NCBI RefSeq assembly: GCF_900099965.1
Contig: NZ_FNDJ01000019.1
Span: 141,674-205,673 of the forward strand
DNA length: 64,000 nucleotides
Source: Nonomuraea jiangxiensis
Lineage (GTDB): Bacteria > Actinomycetota > Actinomycetes > Streptosporangiales > Streptosporangiaceae
Reading direction: 5' to 3'
The notes under the pieces are model-generated. The model had not been told where the DNA came from and searched no databases. It worked only from the letters and a program-made list of their open reading frames with translations. Position 1 is the first letter of the stretch, and every line of letters starts with the position of its first letter. Below are positions 1-8,377 of the stretch, one piece after another. The translations under genes were made by a program, and so were the position numbers.

Positions 1-124
1 AACGGCGCGAACGGCGCCTGACACGCGGGGCTGCGGCCTTCCCCGGCCGCCGGATCGGGTGACACGCGCCGTTCGGCGGGTAGGGGCGGCCCGAGCGGAT
101 TCGCGGTGACGGGGGAAGGCGGGC

Positions 125-1888
125 ATGCGGATCGAGGACTACGCGCTGATCGGCGACATGCACACCGCAGCCCTGGTAGGCCGTGACGGGTCGATCGACT
201 GGTTGTGCCTGCCCCGCTTCGACTCGGCGGCCTGCTTCGCCGCGCTGCTCGACGAGCCGCGGGCGGGCCGCTGGCTGCTGGCGCCCGCCGATCGCGGGGC
301 CCGCGCGCGGCGCCGGTACCGCGAGGACACCCTCATCCTGGAGACCACCTGGGAGACGTCCGGCGGCCGCGTGCGCGTGCTGGACTTCATGCCGCCGCGC
401 GGCGAGGCGCCCGACGTCATCCGCGTCGTCGAGGGCCTGCGCGGGCGCGTCGAGCTGCGTACGGAGCTGACGCTGCGCTTCGGCTACGGCGACATCGTGC
501 CCTGGACGCGCCACGACGGCGGGCAGCTGGCCGCCGTCGCGGGCCCCGACTCGGCCTGGCTGGACTCCCCCGTGCCGCTGGTGGCGGAGGACGGCACCAC
601 CACCGCCGGGTTCGCCGTGTCCGGGGGCGACCGGCTGGCGTTCGTGCTGACGTGGCAGCAGTCCTGGTTGCCCCGGCCGGCCAGGCTGGACGCGTTCGAG
701 GCCCTGGACGACACCGAACGCGCCTGGACCGAGTGGATGCGCGGCTGCGCCTACCGGGGCCAGTACGCCCACGCCGTACGGCGCAGCCTGCTCACGCTCA
801 AGGCGCTCACCTACGCCCCCACCGGCGGGGTGCTCGCCGCGCCCACCACCTCGCTTCCCGAGCTCGTCGGCGGCACCCGCAACTGGGACTACCGCTACAG
901 CTGGCTGCGCGACGCGACCTACACGCTGCGCGCCCTGCTGACGGCCGGCTACGAGGAGGAGGCCACCGCCTGGCGCGACTGGCTGCTGCGGGCGGTCGCC
1001 GGCCACCCCGCCGACCTGCAGATCATGTACACCGTGGACGGCACCCGCCGCGTCCCCGAATGGCGGGCCGACTGGCTGCGCGGCTACGAGGACTCCCGGC
1101 CCGTACGCATCGGCAACGCGGCCGGCGACCAGGTCCAGCTCGACGTGTACGGCGAGGTGCTGGACTGTCTCTACCAGGGCAGGGAGGAGGGCCTGCACCA
1201 CGACGACGACGCGTGGGAGCTGCAGCGCGGCCTCATGGACCACCTGGAGGGCCACTGGCGCGACCCCGACCACGGCCTGTGGGAGGTGCGCGGCCCGCGC
1301 CGCCACTTCGTGCACTCCAAGGTGCTCGCCTGGGTGGCCGCGGACCGCATGGCCGGCGCCGTCGAGCGGCAGGGCCGCTCAGGTCCCGCCGGCCGGTGGA
1401 AGGCCCTGCGCGAGGAGATCCACCGGGAGGTGTGCGAGCGCGGCTTCGACCCTGACCGCAACACCTTCACCCAGTTCTACGGGTCACGCGGGCTGGACGC
1501 GGCACTGCTGCTCATCCCCCGGCTCGGGTTCCTGCCCCCGTCCGACGAGCGGGTCACCGGCACGGTCGAGGCGGTCCGCCGGGAGCTGTCCAGCGACGGG
1601 CTCATCATGCGCTACAGCCCGGACCTCGACGACCTCGACGAGCTGGCCGGGGGCGAGGGCGCGTTCCTGGCCTGCTCGTTCTGGCTGGCCGACGCCCTCG
1701 CCCTGCAGGGCCGCCCCGACAAGGCGCGCGAGCTGTTCGAGCGGCTGCTGGACCTGCGCAACGACGTCGGGCTGCTGTCGGAGGAGTACGACACCGGCCA
1801 CGGCCGCCAGGTGGGCAACTTCCCGCAGGCCTACAGCCACGTGGCCATCGTCAACACGGCCTCGGACCTGGGCTCCGCCGGGACCTAG
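125..1888 (+). CDS. Glycoside hydrolase family 15 protein (glucoamylase/trehalase-like)
   Basis: A 587-residue protein with the layout of actinobacterial GH15 enzymes: an N-terminal beta-sandwich that begins with IEDYALIGDMHTAALV and DGSIDWLCLPRFDS, then an (alpha/alpha)6 barrel. The family signature RNWDYRYSWLRDA lies near residue 260 and a second conserved stretch, QVQLDVYGEVLD, near residue 340. Known members hydrolyse alpha-glucosides such as trehalose or maltooligosaccharides with inversion. There is no signal peptide, so it is cytosolic. The ATG at 125 follows a GGGGGAAGG ribosome site. The gene ends one base before the convergent dehydrogenase. The exact substrate cannot be read from sequence: trehalase and glucan glucohydrolase are both possible. 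Confidence 0.88.
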   Translation: MRIEDYALIGDMHTAALVGRDGSIDWLCLPRFDSAACFAALLDEPRAGRWLLAPADRGARARRRYREDTLILETTWETSGGRVRVLDFMPPRGEAPDVIRVVEGLRGRVELRTELTLRFGYGDIVPWTRHDGGQLAAVAGPDSAWLDSPVPLVAEDGTTTAGFAVSGGDRLAFVLTWQQSWLPRPARLDAFEALDDTERAWTEWMRGCAYRGQYAHAVRRSLLTLKALTYAPTGGVLAAPTTSLPELVGGTRNWDYRYSWLRDATYTLRALLTAGYEEEATAWRDWLLRAVAGHPADLQIMYTVDGTRRVPEWRADWLRGYEDSRPVRIGNAAGDQVQLDVYGEVLDCLYQGREEGLHHDDDAWELQRGLMDHLEGHWRDPDHGLWEVRGPRRHFVHSKVLAWVAADRMAGAVERQGRSGPAGRWKALREEIHREVCERGFDPDRNTFTQFYGSRGLDAALLLIPRLGFLPPSDERVTGTVEAVRRELSSDGLIMRYSPDLDDLDELAGGEGAFLACSFWLADALALQGRPDKARELFERLLDLRNDVGLLSEEYDTGHGRQVGNFPQAYSHVAIVNTASDLGSAGT

Positions 1889-1889
1889 C

Positions 1890-2831
1890 TCACGGGTGGG
1901 CGCCGAGACCGTCGTCGACCTCCGCGGCCTCGGGCTTCAGCTCCAGTCCCGCGGCGGCGGCCATCTGGTCGAGCAGGACGGAGAAGTCCTCCTCGCTCCG
2001 GCCGCCGCCGATGGTGGCCTGGACCAGCTGCTGGGTCAGGGCCGCCACCGGCATGGACACGCCCAGCTCGGCGGCTGCCCTGAGCCCGAGGTCGAAGTCC
2101 TTGCGCAGCAGCACGGGGGTGAAGGTCGGCCGGTAGTCGAGTTTCACCAGCGCCGGCGTCTTGTAGCGGGTGAACGTGGACCCCATGACGCTGTCGTTGA
2201 GGAACCCGAGGAAGGCCGCCCGCGAAACCCCGCCCTTCTCGGCGAGCACCGTGATCTCGGCGAGCGACTGCGCCACGACGCCGAGCAGCAGGTTGTGGCA
2301 GATCTTCACCAGCCGGGCCGTCTCCCCCTCCCCCACGTAGGAGGCCCCCCGGCCGATCAGGCCGAGCAGCGGCGCGACCCGGTCGTAGACCTCCTCGGAG
2401 CCGGAGACGACGAAGCTCAGCTTCCCCGCCGCCACGACCTTGCCGTTGCCGCTCACCGGGGCGGCGAGGAACTCGGCCCCCCGTCGCTGAACGGCCGCCC
2501 GCATCGCCGCCGAGGTCTCCGTGGACACCGTGGAACAGTCGACGACGACCGCGGGAACGGGACCGTCGGCGATGAGGAGGCCGCCCTCGCCGACCAGCAC
2601 CTGCTCCAGGTCCTCCGACGAGGACACCATCGTGAAGACCACGTCGCGGCCGGCCAGGTCGCCGATCGACCCGGCCACCTCCGCCCCGTCGGCCACGAGT
2701 GCCTCGGCCTTCGATGGCGTCCGGTTCCACACCGCCACGTCGACGCCGGCCCGCGCGAGCCGGCGGGCCATCGCGGCGCCCATCCGGCCCGCTCCGATCC
2801 ACCCGACGCGCGGGAGTGGTTCACGGCTCAT
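1890..2831 (-). CDS. NAD(P)-dependent beta-hydroxyacid dehydrogenase (3-hydroxyisobutyrate dehydrogenase family)
   Basis: About 313 residues. The N-terminal Rossmann fold carries GWIGAGRMGAAMARRL and a WNRTPSK segment typical of the 3-hydroxyisobutyrate/tartronate semialdehyde reductase family. The C-terminal helical domain has the substrate-binding stretch APVSGN and the catalytic-lysine region VKICHNLLLG. The family interconverts 3-hydroxyacids and semialdehydes with NAD(P). The start was placed at ATG 2831 because AAGGAGT lies just upstream; an upstream in-frame start at 2897 would run into the neighbouring gene's end. A LacI-type palindrome (2841-2856) overlaps the ribosome-site region, so this gene is probably repressed by the LacI protein encoded at 9476. 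Its physiological substrate is unknown. Confidence 0.85.
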   Translation of the reverse strand: MSREPLPRVGWIGAGRMGAAMARRLARAGVDVAVWNRTPSKAEALVADGAEVAGSIGDLAGRDVVFTMVSSSEDLEQVLVGEGGLLIADGPVPAVVVDCSTVSTETSAAMRAAVQRRGAEFLAAPVSGNGKVVAAGKLSFVVSGSEEVYDRVAPLLGLIGRGASYVGEGETARLVKICHNLLLGVVAQSLAEITVLAEKGGVSRAAFLGFLNDSVMGSTFTRYKTPALVKLDYRPTFTPVLLRKDFDLGLRAAAELGVSMPVAALTQQLVQATIGGGRSEEDFSVLLDQMAAAAGLELKPEAAEVDDGLGAHP

Positions 2832-2840
2832 GCGGACTCC

Positions 2841-2856
2841 TTGCAATCGATTGCGA
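2841..2856. promoter_or_regulatory. LacI-family operator, site 1
   Basis: TTGCAATCGATTGCGA, a near-perfect palindrome centred on the CG step typical of LacI/GalR operators. It sits 10 bases upstream of the dehydrogenase start. Three close copies occur at 3973, 9336 and 9449, all in front of genes of the same locus. Confidence 0.75.
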
Positions 2857-2893
2857 CTTTGACCGTACTGAGCCCCTGGTTCAGCGTCAAGGC

Positions 2894-3958
2894 TCACTCA
2901 CCCGCTCCGAGCTGGGCCGCCACCCAGTCCGCCGTCTTCTGGCGGTGGTGGGCCGCGACATTCATGCAGCCGTGGTTGCCCTCGTCGAGGAGCAGCAGCC
3001 GGGCCGTTCCGCCCACCTCGTCCACGAGCCGGGCGGCGTGCTGCCACGGGATGAGCCGGTCGCGCCTGCCGGTGACCACGAGCAGCGGGCAGGTGATCGA
3101 GCCGGTCCGTCCCGCCAGGCTGAGCGAGTGGGCGATCTCGCGGGCGTGCTCGTCGTTCTCCGCCCTGGACCGGGCCCTGAACGCGTTCCGCGTGAGGTCG
3201 GGCAGCTGGTCCCAGCACTCGCCGAAGTCGTACGGGCCGGCGAGCGCGACGCAGGCGCGCACCCGGCCGTCGCCGCTGGCGACGCGCGGGGCGTAGTAGC
3301 CGCCGAGGCTGACGCCCCAGACCGCGAGCCGGTCGGCGGCGATGTCCGGCTCGGCCGAGACGGCGTCGAGGATCGCGGCGCCCGGGACCTCCCAGTCACC
3401 GCGGATGGCCAGGTCGTACTCGGCCTCGCCCTGGCCGGGGCCGTCCACGCTGAAGGTGCCCACGCCCCGCTCCAGGAAGAGCGCCTCGGTCGAGCGGAAC
3501 TCCTCCTTCGCGGAGTCCAGCCCCGGGATCATGACCACCACCGGGTGCGGTCCCGGGCCGTGGGGCAGGCGGAGCACCCCGACCAGGCGGGATCCCTCGA
3601 AGGGGATCTCGATCCGCCGCCCCGGCGGATCGAGGTGCGGGAGCGCAGCGTCGAGGCATCGCACGGCGGCCAGGTGCGCCTCGCGCATCTGGACCGGGTC
3701 CTGGACGAAGAGGTACTTGCCGAAGTGGTGGCAGACGGCGGCCTGGACGTAGTGCTGCCCCGCCGACCGCAGGCGGCCCTCCCGCACGGCCTCGGCGCCG
3801 AGCGCCTCGTACTCCGCCCCGACCGCGGACCACGCCGAGCACCAGCCGTCCCAGTCCTTCAGCCCGGAGATCACCCGCTCGAAATCCGCGACCGCCACCC
3901 CGTTCGTGGTGAACCTCGGGGCCCAGTGCGAGACCGCCGAGGCGACGAGCTCATCCAT
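2894..3958 (-). CDS. Alpha/beta hydrolase, FrsA/2,6-dihydroxypseudooxynicotine hydrolase-like
   Basis: 354 residues. An N-terminal helical region (about 1-115) precedes an alpha/beta hydrolase core. The nucleophile elbow is GVSLGG with Ser217; the likely acid is Asp300 (TGRRDRLIP) and the base His329 (EGNHGCMN). The N-terminal helices plus the GLDSAKEE stretch resemble 2,6-dihydroxypseudooxynicotine hydrolase, a C-C bond hydrolase in which, as I recall, an extra Glu at this place helps catalysis; here the residue is Asp148. The enzyme could therefore be a C-C hydrolase or an esterase. ATG 3958 is preceded by GAAGGAG. It is divergent from the M24 gene, with a LacI-type operator between them. 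Confidence 0.8.
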   Translation of the reverse strand: MDELVASAVSHWAPRFTTNGVAVADFERVISGLKDWDGWCSAWSAVGAEYEALGAEAVREGRLRSAGQHYVQAAVCHHFGKYLFVQDPVQMREAHLAAVRCLDAALPHLDPPGRRIEIPFEGSRLVGVLRLPHGPGPHPVVVMIPGLDSAKEEFRSTEALFLERGVGTFSVDGPGQGEAEYDLAIRGDWEVPGAAILDAVSAEPDIAADRLAVWGVSLGGYYAPRVASGDGRVRACVALAGPYDFGECWDQLPDLTRNAFRARSRAENDEHAREIAHSLSLAGRTGSITCPLLVVTGRRDRLIPWQHAARLVDEVGGTARLLLLDEGNHGCMNVAAHHRQKTADWVAAQLGAGE

Positions 3959-3972
3959 GATCTACTCCTTCA

Positions 3973-3988
3973 TTGCAATCGGTTGCAG
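3973..3988. promoter_or_regulatory. LacI-family operator, site 2
   Basis: TTGCAATCGGTTGCAG, one base away from a perfect TGCAATCGATTGCA palindrome, in the short divergent gap between the hydrolase (start 3958) and the M24 gene (start 4009). One site here could control both directions. Confidence 0.75.
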
Positions 3989-4008
3989 GCTGCTCGATCA
4001 TTAGGGTC

Positions 4009-5196
4009 ATGTCAACGCTCCCCCGGGAGACGCCTCCCGCCGCCCCCGCCCCGTTCAGCACCGGCGAACTGCGCTCCAGGCGCGCGCTCATGCGAGCCGC
4101 CGCCACCGCCCACGGCGCGGAGGTCGTGCTCGCCTACGGCGCGAACCGGACCGGCAGCGCGATCCCCTGGCTCACCACCTGGCCGGTCACCCGGGAGGCG
4201 CTCTTCGTGCTCCCGCCCGACGGGGCGGGGCGGTTGCTGGTGGGATTCCACAACCACGTGCCCGACGCGCGGCGCACCGTGCTGGACGCCGGGCTCGGCG
4301 ACGAGATCGACCCGATCGGCGACGACCCGGCCGACGCCGCGCTGCGGGCGCTGCGGCGGCTCGGTCCCGCGCGCCGGGTCGGCCTCCTCGGCCCGGTCCC
4401 GGCCCCGGTACGGGCGGCCGTCACCGCGTGGGCGAGCGCCGTCGTGGCGCTGGACGAGCACTACACCCGCCTGCGGATGGTCAAGTCCGACGAGGAGCTG
4501 CGCTGGCTGGAGCACGCGGCGGCGCTGACCGACCTGGCCGCCACGGCCCTGCTCGACGCCGCCGGGCAGGGGGCCGACGAGCGGGAGATGGTCGCCGCCG
4601 CCGAGCACGCCTATCGCAGGGAAGGGGGCACCCATCACATCTGCTACGTCACGACGACGTCGATGAGCGCGCCCGACCGGTGCGTTCCGGCCCAGTGGCC
4701 GAGCGGGCGCAGGACACGGCCGGGCGCGGTCGTGATCTTCGAGCTCAGCGCCGGCTGGGGCCCGGACCACCCGGCCCAGCTGCTGCGGACCGCCGTGTTC
4801 GGCGCCGAGCCCACGGCGCCCTACCGCCGCCTGCACGAGATCGCCGAGAGGGTCCGCGACGAGGTCCTGGGCCGCCTGCGGGCCGGGGTGCCGCCCGCCG
4901 AGCTGCTGGAGAGCCTGCGGCACGTCCGTGACGAGGGGCTGACCACCGTCGACGACCTCCTGCACGGGCTCGGCGGCGGATACCTGCCCCCCGTCCTGAG
5001 CGGGCGGGACCTCACGCCGCGCGGCCCGCACGCCGAGCCGCTGCGCGCGGGGACGACGATCGTGGTGCAGCCCAACATCTGTACTCCTGACTTCCAGGCC
5101 GGTGTGCAGACCGGCGAGATGGTCGTGGTCACCGACACCGGTTACCGCTCCCTGCATCGGTTCCCGCCCGGCCTGCTCACCCTTCCCTTCGGGTGA
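4009..5196 (+). CDS. M24 (creatinase/Xaa-Pro peptidase-like) family protein, metal site degenerate
   Basis: 395 residues with the creatinase/aminopeptidase P layout: an N-terminal domain (about 1-150) and a C-terminal pita-bread domain that starts at RLRMVKSDEELRWLEHAA. M24 metallopeptidases need five metal ligands (Asp, Asp, His, Glu, Glu). Here the first Asp region reads VVIFELSAGW, the second GPDHPAQLLRT, the His region HGLGGGY, the first Glu region is VVQPNIC (no Glu) and the last is TGEMVVV. Several ligands are thus missing or replaced, which suggests a metal-independent creatinase-like or other hydrolase rather than a peptidase. ATG 4009 was chosen; an in-frame TTG at 3973 lies inside the operator. 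It converges on the LVIVD gene. Confidence 0.75.
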   Translation: MSTLPRETPPAAPAPFSTGELRSRRALMRAAATAHGAEVVLAYGANRTGSAIPWLTTWPVTREALFVLPPDGAGRLLVGFHNHVPDARRTVLDAGLGDEIDPIGDDPADAALRALRRLGPARRVGLLGPVPAPVRAAVTAWASAVVALDEHYTRLRMVKSDEELRWLEHAAALTDLAATALLDAAGQGADEREMVAAAEHAYRREGGTHHICYVTTTSMSAPDRCVPAQWPSGRRTRPGAVVIFELSAGWGPDHPAQLLRTAVFGAEPTAPYRRLHEIAERVRDEVLGRLRAGVPPAELLESLRHVRDEGLTTVDDLLHGLGGGYLPPVLSGRDLTPRGPHAEPLRAGTTIVVQPNICTPDFQAGVQTGEMVVVTDTGYRSLHRFPPGLLTLPFG

Positions 5197-5202
5197 CCGG
5201 GG

Positions 5203-6372
5203 CTACATCAGCGCGGCCGGCTCGCCCTCGGGTTCGAGGACGAACAGCCCTCCCGTCAGGCGATCGGTCACCCAGACGAGGCCGTCCCGATCGACGAACA
5301 GATCGTTCGCCTGCGGAGCGGCCTGGCCGGGTGGCGGCTGCGGGACCCAGTGAGCGATCTCGCGCGGACGGGCGGGATCCTCCAGGTCGTAGACCCGGAC
5401 CCCGGCGCTGAAGTACGTGGCGAAGATCAGGCGTGTGCTCCTGAACGACCCCGGCCGGTTCTCGTGCAGGCAGTGCGGCCCGTAGCGCAGGGGCAGCCCG
5501 GCGAAGTCGCCCGCGGGCTCCGGGAGCGCGCTGAGGTGGCGGGGGTTCGCCGGGTCGTGGACGTCGATCAGGTGGATGCGCCGGGCCGGGGCCCCCGGCC
5601 CGTCGTACTGCTGCTCGTCGGTGACGACGAGCAGGTCCCGGCCGGGCAGGGGCAGGCACGTGTGGGTGGCGCCGCCCTCCCAGCGGCAGAAGCCGATGGC
5701 CCGGGGGGCGGAGGGGTCCGCGACGTCGAGGACCACGAGGTTCGCGTCGTCGTAGCCGAGGTAGGCGAGGTCGCCGTCGAGGAGCGCGTGGTGCGCCGCG
5801 TGCCGCTGCCCGGCCGGCCAGTCCGGCTGCTCGCCGGCCGCCGACCACTGGCCGGGCCACCACCACCGGCCGGCCTCCACCGGGTGGTACGGGTCCGAGA
5901 GGTCGAGGATCATCCAGATCCGGTCGGTGAAGCCGTCCGGCGTGACGGAGACGTGGGCGAAACGCCCGCCTTCCCAGACGATCCGATGGACTCCCTTGCC
6001 GGAGGACCGCCAGAACGCGATCTGCCGCGGTGCCAGCGGGTCGGCGAGGTCGTACACCGCGAGGCCGGCCGAGTGCGGCCCCAGCGGCGTGGTGGGCCGG
6101 TAGGGGAAACGCTCGTGGTTGGTCAGCAGCAGGCCGTCCGCGACCTGCACCTTGTGCGTGTGCGTGTGGTCCGGCGCGGCCCACTGGTCCACCAGCTTGG
6201 GATGGCCGGGATCGGAGACGTCGAGGATCGAGGTGCCCGCCCTCGACGTTCCCGTGTGACCGACGTACACGACGTTTCCGTGGCGCATCACCTGCATCCC
6301 GTCGCCCTTGCCGCCGAGATCGTGATGCGCGAGCAGTCGCAGGCCCTTCGCCTCGGCCGTTCTCACGTCCAT
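5203..6372 (-). CDS. LVIVD-repeat beta-propeller protein
   Basis: 389 residues made of repeated blades with the pattern SILDVSDPGHPKLV, AVYDLADPLAPRQI, MILDLSDPYHPVEA, VVLDVADPSAPRAI, HLIDVHDPANPRHL and VYDLEDPARPREI. This is the LVIVD motif of a beta-propeller family. No signal peptide is visible. Several His-rich spots (HTHTHK, HAAHHAL, THTCLP, GPHCLHE) could bind metal. The biochemical role of such proteins is not settled; selenium-binding-protein-like folds are the nearest relatives. It is the last gene of the importer operon, 3 bases after the binding-protein gene, so it probably acts on the imported compound or a product of it. It converges on the M24 gene, 6 bases away. Confidence 0.75.
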   Translation of the reverse strand: MDVRTAEAKGLRLLAHHDLGGKGDGMQVMRHGNVVYVGHTGTSRAGTSILDVSDPGHPKLVDQWAAPDHTHTHKVQVADGLLLTNHERFPYRPTTPLGPHSAGLAVYDLADPLAPRQIAFWRSSGKGVHRIVWEGGRFAHVSVTPDGFTDRIWMILDLSDPYHPVEAGRWWWPGQWSAAGEQPDWPAGQRHAAHHALLDGDLAYLGYDDANLVVLDVADPSAPRAIGFCRWEGGATHTCLPLPGRDLLVVTDEQQYDGPGAPARRIHLIDVHDPANPRHLSALPEPAGDFAGLPLRYGPHCLHENRPGSFRSTRLIFATYFSAGVRVYDLEDPARPREIAHWVPQPPPGQAAPQANDLFVDRDGLVWVTDRLTGGLFVLEPEGEPAALM

Positions 6373-6375
6373 CGG

Positions 6376-7488
6376 TCACATGTCCGCGAGCGCGGGGTTG
6401 AGCGGCAGGCCCAGGGCCTTCTGCGCGCGCCAGAGCGGGACGAGGTAGGTGAACTGGCGCCAGTCCGTGCCCTCGGGCACCGTCTTGTAGGCGATCTGGT
6501 CGGCGATGAACTTCTGCATGTCCGCCGGCTTGAACCCGCCGTCGCTCACGTGGTACGTCGGCGCGTTCTCCGCCGCGTACGCGTCCGCGTACTCGGCGGG
6601 GATGTCGAACTTCTTGGCGCGCATGATGGAGAGCACGTCCTCCTTGTTGGCCTGGTCGGTGATGAACTGGCGGGCCTTCAGCGTCGCGGCGAGGAACGCG
6701 GCCACGGTCTCCGGGCTCTCCCGCAGCAGCCTGCTCACCGACCAGCCGCTCTGCGGCACCTCGCGGGTCTCCTCGAACAGGACCTTGCCGCCCGCCTTCT
6801 CCAGCAGCGTGCGGTGGCGCAGCTGGATGCTGGCGCCGTCGACGGTCCCGCTGATCACCGCCTGCAGCCGCTCGTTCGACTGGCCGCCGGTGCTGACGAT
6901 CCTGACGTCCCTGTCGGGCTCGACGCCGTTGTCCCGGAGCAGTTCACGGATGATCGCGTCGTTCCGGCTGCCGAACTGGCCGCCGGTGATGGTCTTGCCC
7001 TTGAGATCGGCTCCGGAGTTGATCCCCTTGCCCACGCCCAGGACGTTCGCCTCGCCGCCGAGGTAGACCGAGAGGAAGCGCAGGTTCTTGTCGCCCTTCC
7101 TGGCGGCGGCGATCGCGGTGTCGGTGTCGTAGAGGGCGAGGTCGAGCGACCCCCCGATGAGCGCCGGCAGCGGGTCCTCGATCGTCTTGACCTCGACCGA
7201 GTCGATGCCGAACTCCTTGAAGTACCCCTTGGCCAGCGCGATCTCGATGTCGTGGTGGAAGAGGTAGTACGGGTTGTCCACCCCGACCACGAGATTCTTC
7301 TTGACCTTGCCCTTGTCGATCGTCCCGTTGATGTCGGCGTCACTCTTCGGCAGGTTGGCCTTGATCGCGTCCATGGGCCCGGCGGACGCGGCGCCCGCGC
7401 CGTCGCCGGAGCCCCCGCACCCGGCCAGCGAACCCGCGAAGAGAAGCAGTACGGCGACCGCTCCGATGCGCCTGGTTAACCTGTTCAT
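6376..7488 (-). CDS. ABC transporter substrate-binding lipoprotein, SsuA/NMT1-like
   Basis: 370 residues. An N-terminal lipoprotein signal (NRLTRR, hydrophobic core, lipobox LAGC with Cys24) is followed by an NMT1/SsuA-type periplasmic-binding fold: VGVDNPYYLFHHDIEIALAKGYF, then ALIGGSLDLALYDTDTAIAA. Known relatives bind alkylsulfonates, taurine, nitrate, thiamine precursors or aromatic acids. ATG 7488 was chosen because AGGAG is 8 bases upstream; ATG 7494 is the alternative. It is the third gene of an ATPase-permease-binding protein-LVIVD operon read leftward from 9264. The ligand is unknown. Confidence 0.88.
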   Translation of the reverse strand: MNRLTRRIGAVAVLLLFAGSLAGCGGSGDGAGAASAGPMDAIKANLPKSDADINGTIDKGKVKKNLVVGVDNPYYLFHHDIEIALAKGYFKEFGIDSVEVKTIEDPLPALIGGSLDLALYDTDTAIAAARKGDKNLRFLSVYLGGEANVLGVGKGINSGADLKGKTITGGQFGSRNDAIIRELLRDNGVEPDRDVRIVSTGGQSNERLQAVISGTVDGASIQLRHRTLLEKAGGKVLFEETREVPQSGWSVSRLLRESPETVAAFLAATLKARQFITDQANKEDVLSIMRAKKFDIPAEYADAYAAENAPTYHVSDGGFKPADMQKFIADQIAYKTVPEGTDWRQFTYLVPLWRAQKALGLPLNPALADM

Positions 7489-7537
7489 TCGCATGACTCC
7501 TGCTCTGCCGGTGGCGAGATCTGGGTCGGGGAGCGCG

Positions 7538-8377
7538 TCATGTGCGCAGGGTGTCCCTCCACGGCGCGGCGCGCTGCTCAAGCCAGCGCATGGACTGGAT
7601 GAGCCCCACGGACATGACGGCGAGGAGGATCAGGACCGCGTACAGCATCGGCGCGTCGAACTGGTCGCCGGCCCGGTCGAGGAGGAAGCCGAGCCCGCTG
7701 CCGCCGCCGCCGAGCAGCTCGCCGATCAGCATCCCGACGAGACCGCGGGCGATCCCCTGGTTCACGCCCGAGATCACGAACGGCAGCGTGAACGGAAATA
7801 TGATCTTCGAGTACGTCTGCACGCGGCTGGTGCCGAACACCCGGCCGGCGCGCAGCAGCGAGGGATCGACCGTCTTCACACCGGCCATGCAGTTGACCAT
7901 GATCGGGAACACCGCCGAGAGCACGATGATGGTCAGCTGCATCGAGTTGTCGAACCCCATGATGAGGATCAGCAACGGGATCAGGGCGACCCGGGGCAAC
8001 GACGCCATCGCCCACACATAGGGGCTCAGGATGAGGTCCGCGACCCTGCTCGCGCCCATCAGCAGCCCGACGGGGATGCCGATGACGATGGAGATGGCCA
8101 GCCCGATCAGGAAGTTCGACAGGCTGTGCCAGATCTCCGGCAGGATCGTGCCGTCGGCGAAGCCGTTGTACATCGCGGCGAACATCTCCGACGCCCTGGG
8201 GAAGAACAGCTCGTTGATCAGCCCGGCCCGCGCGATGAGCTCCCACAGCAGGAAGAAGACGGCCAGGTTGACGATGGTGACCGCGACGCCCTTCAACGAC
8301 GCGTACCTGCTGACGGTGATCGTCTCGACCTGCGCGGGGCTGCGCGTGCTCCGTTCGGCCGGCGCGACGTGCGTCAT
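7538..8377 (-). CDS. ABC transporter permease, SsuC/TauC-like
   Basis: 279 residues with about six transmembrane helices, for example VNLAVFFLLWELIARAG near residue 37. The EAA-type cytoplasmic loop reads LLRAGRVFGTSRVQTYSKIIFPFTLPFVISG. The fold is that of BPD_transp_1 permeases partnered with SsuA-like binding proteins. Its start overlaps the ATPase stop (ATGA at 8374-8377), which indicates translational coupling. It imports the unknown small molecule recognised by the downstream lipoprotein. Confidence 0.88.
   Translation of the reverse strand: MTHVAPAERSTRSPAQVETITVSRYASLKGVAVTIVNLAVFFLLWELIARAGLINELFFPRASEMFAAMYNGFADGTILPEIWHSLSNFLIGLAISIVIGIPVGLLMGASRVADLILSPYVWAMASLPRVALIPLLILIMGFDNSMQLTIIVLSAVFPIMVNCMAGVKTVDPSLLRAGRVFGTSRVQTYSKIIFPFTLPFVISGVNQGIARGLVGMLIGELLGGGGSGLGFLLDRAGDQFDAPMLYAVLILLAVMSVGLIQSMRWLEQRAAPWRDTLRT

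Noticed and set aside
3973..4008. TTG 3973 as start of the M24 gene
   Set aside because: It lies within the LacI-type palindrome and has no ribosome site; ATG 4009 is simpler.
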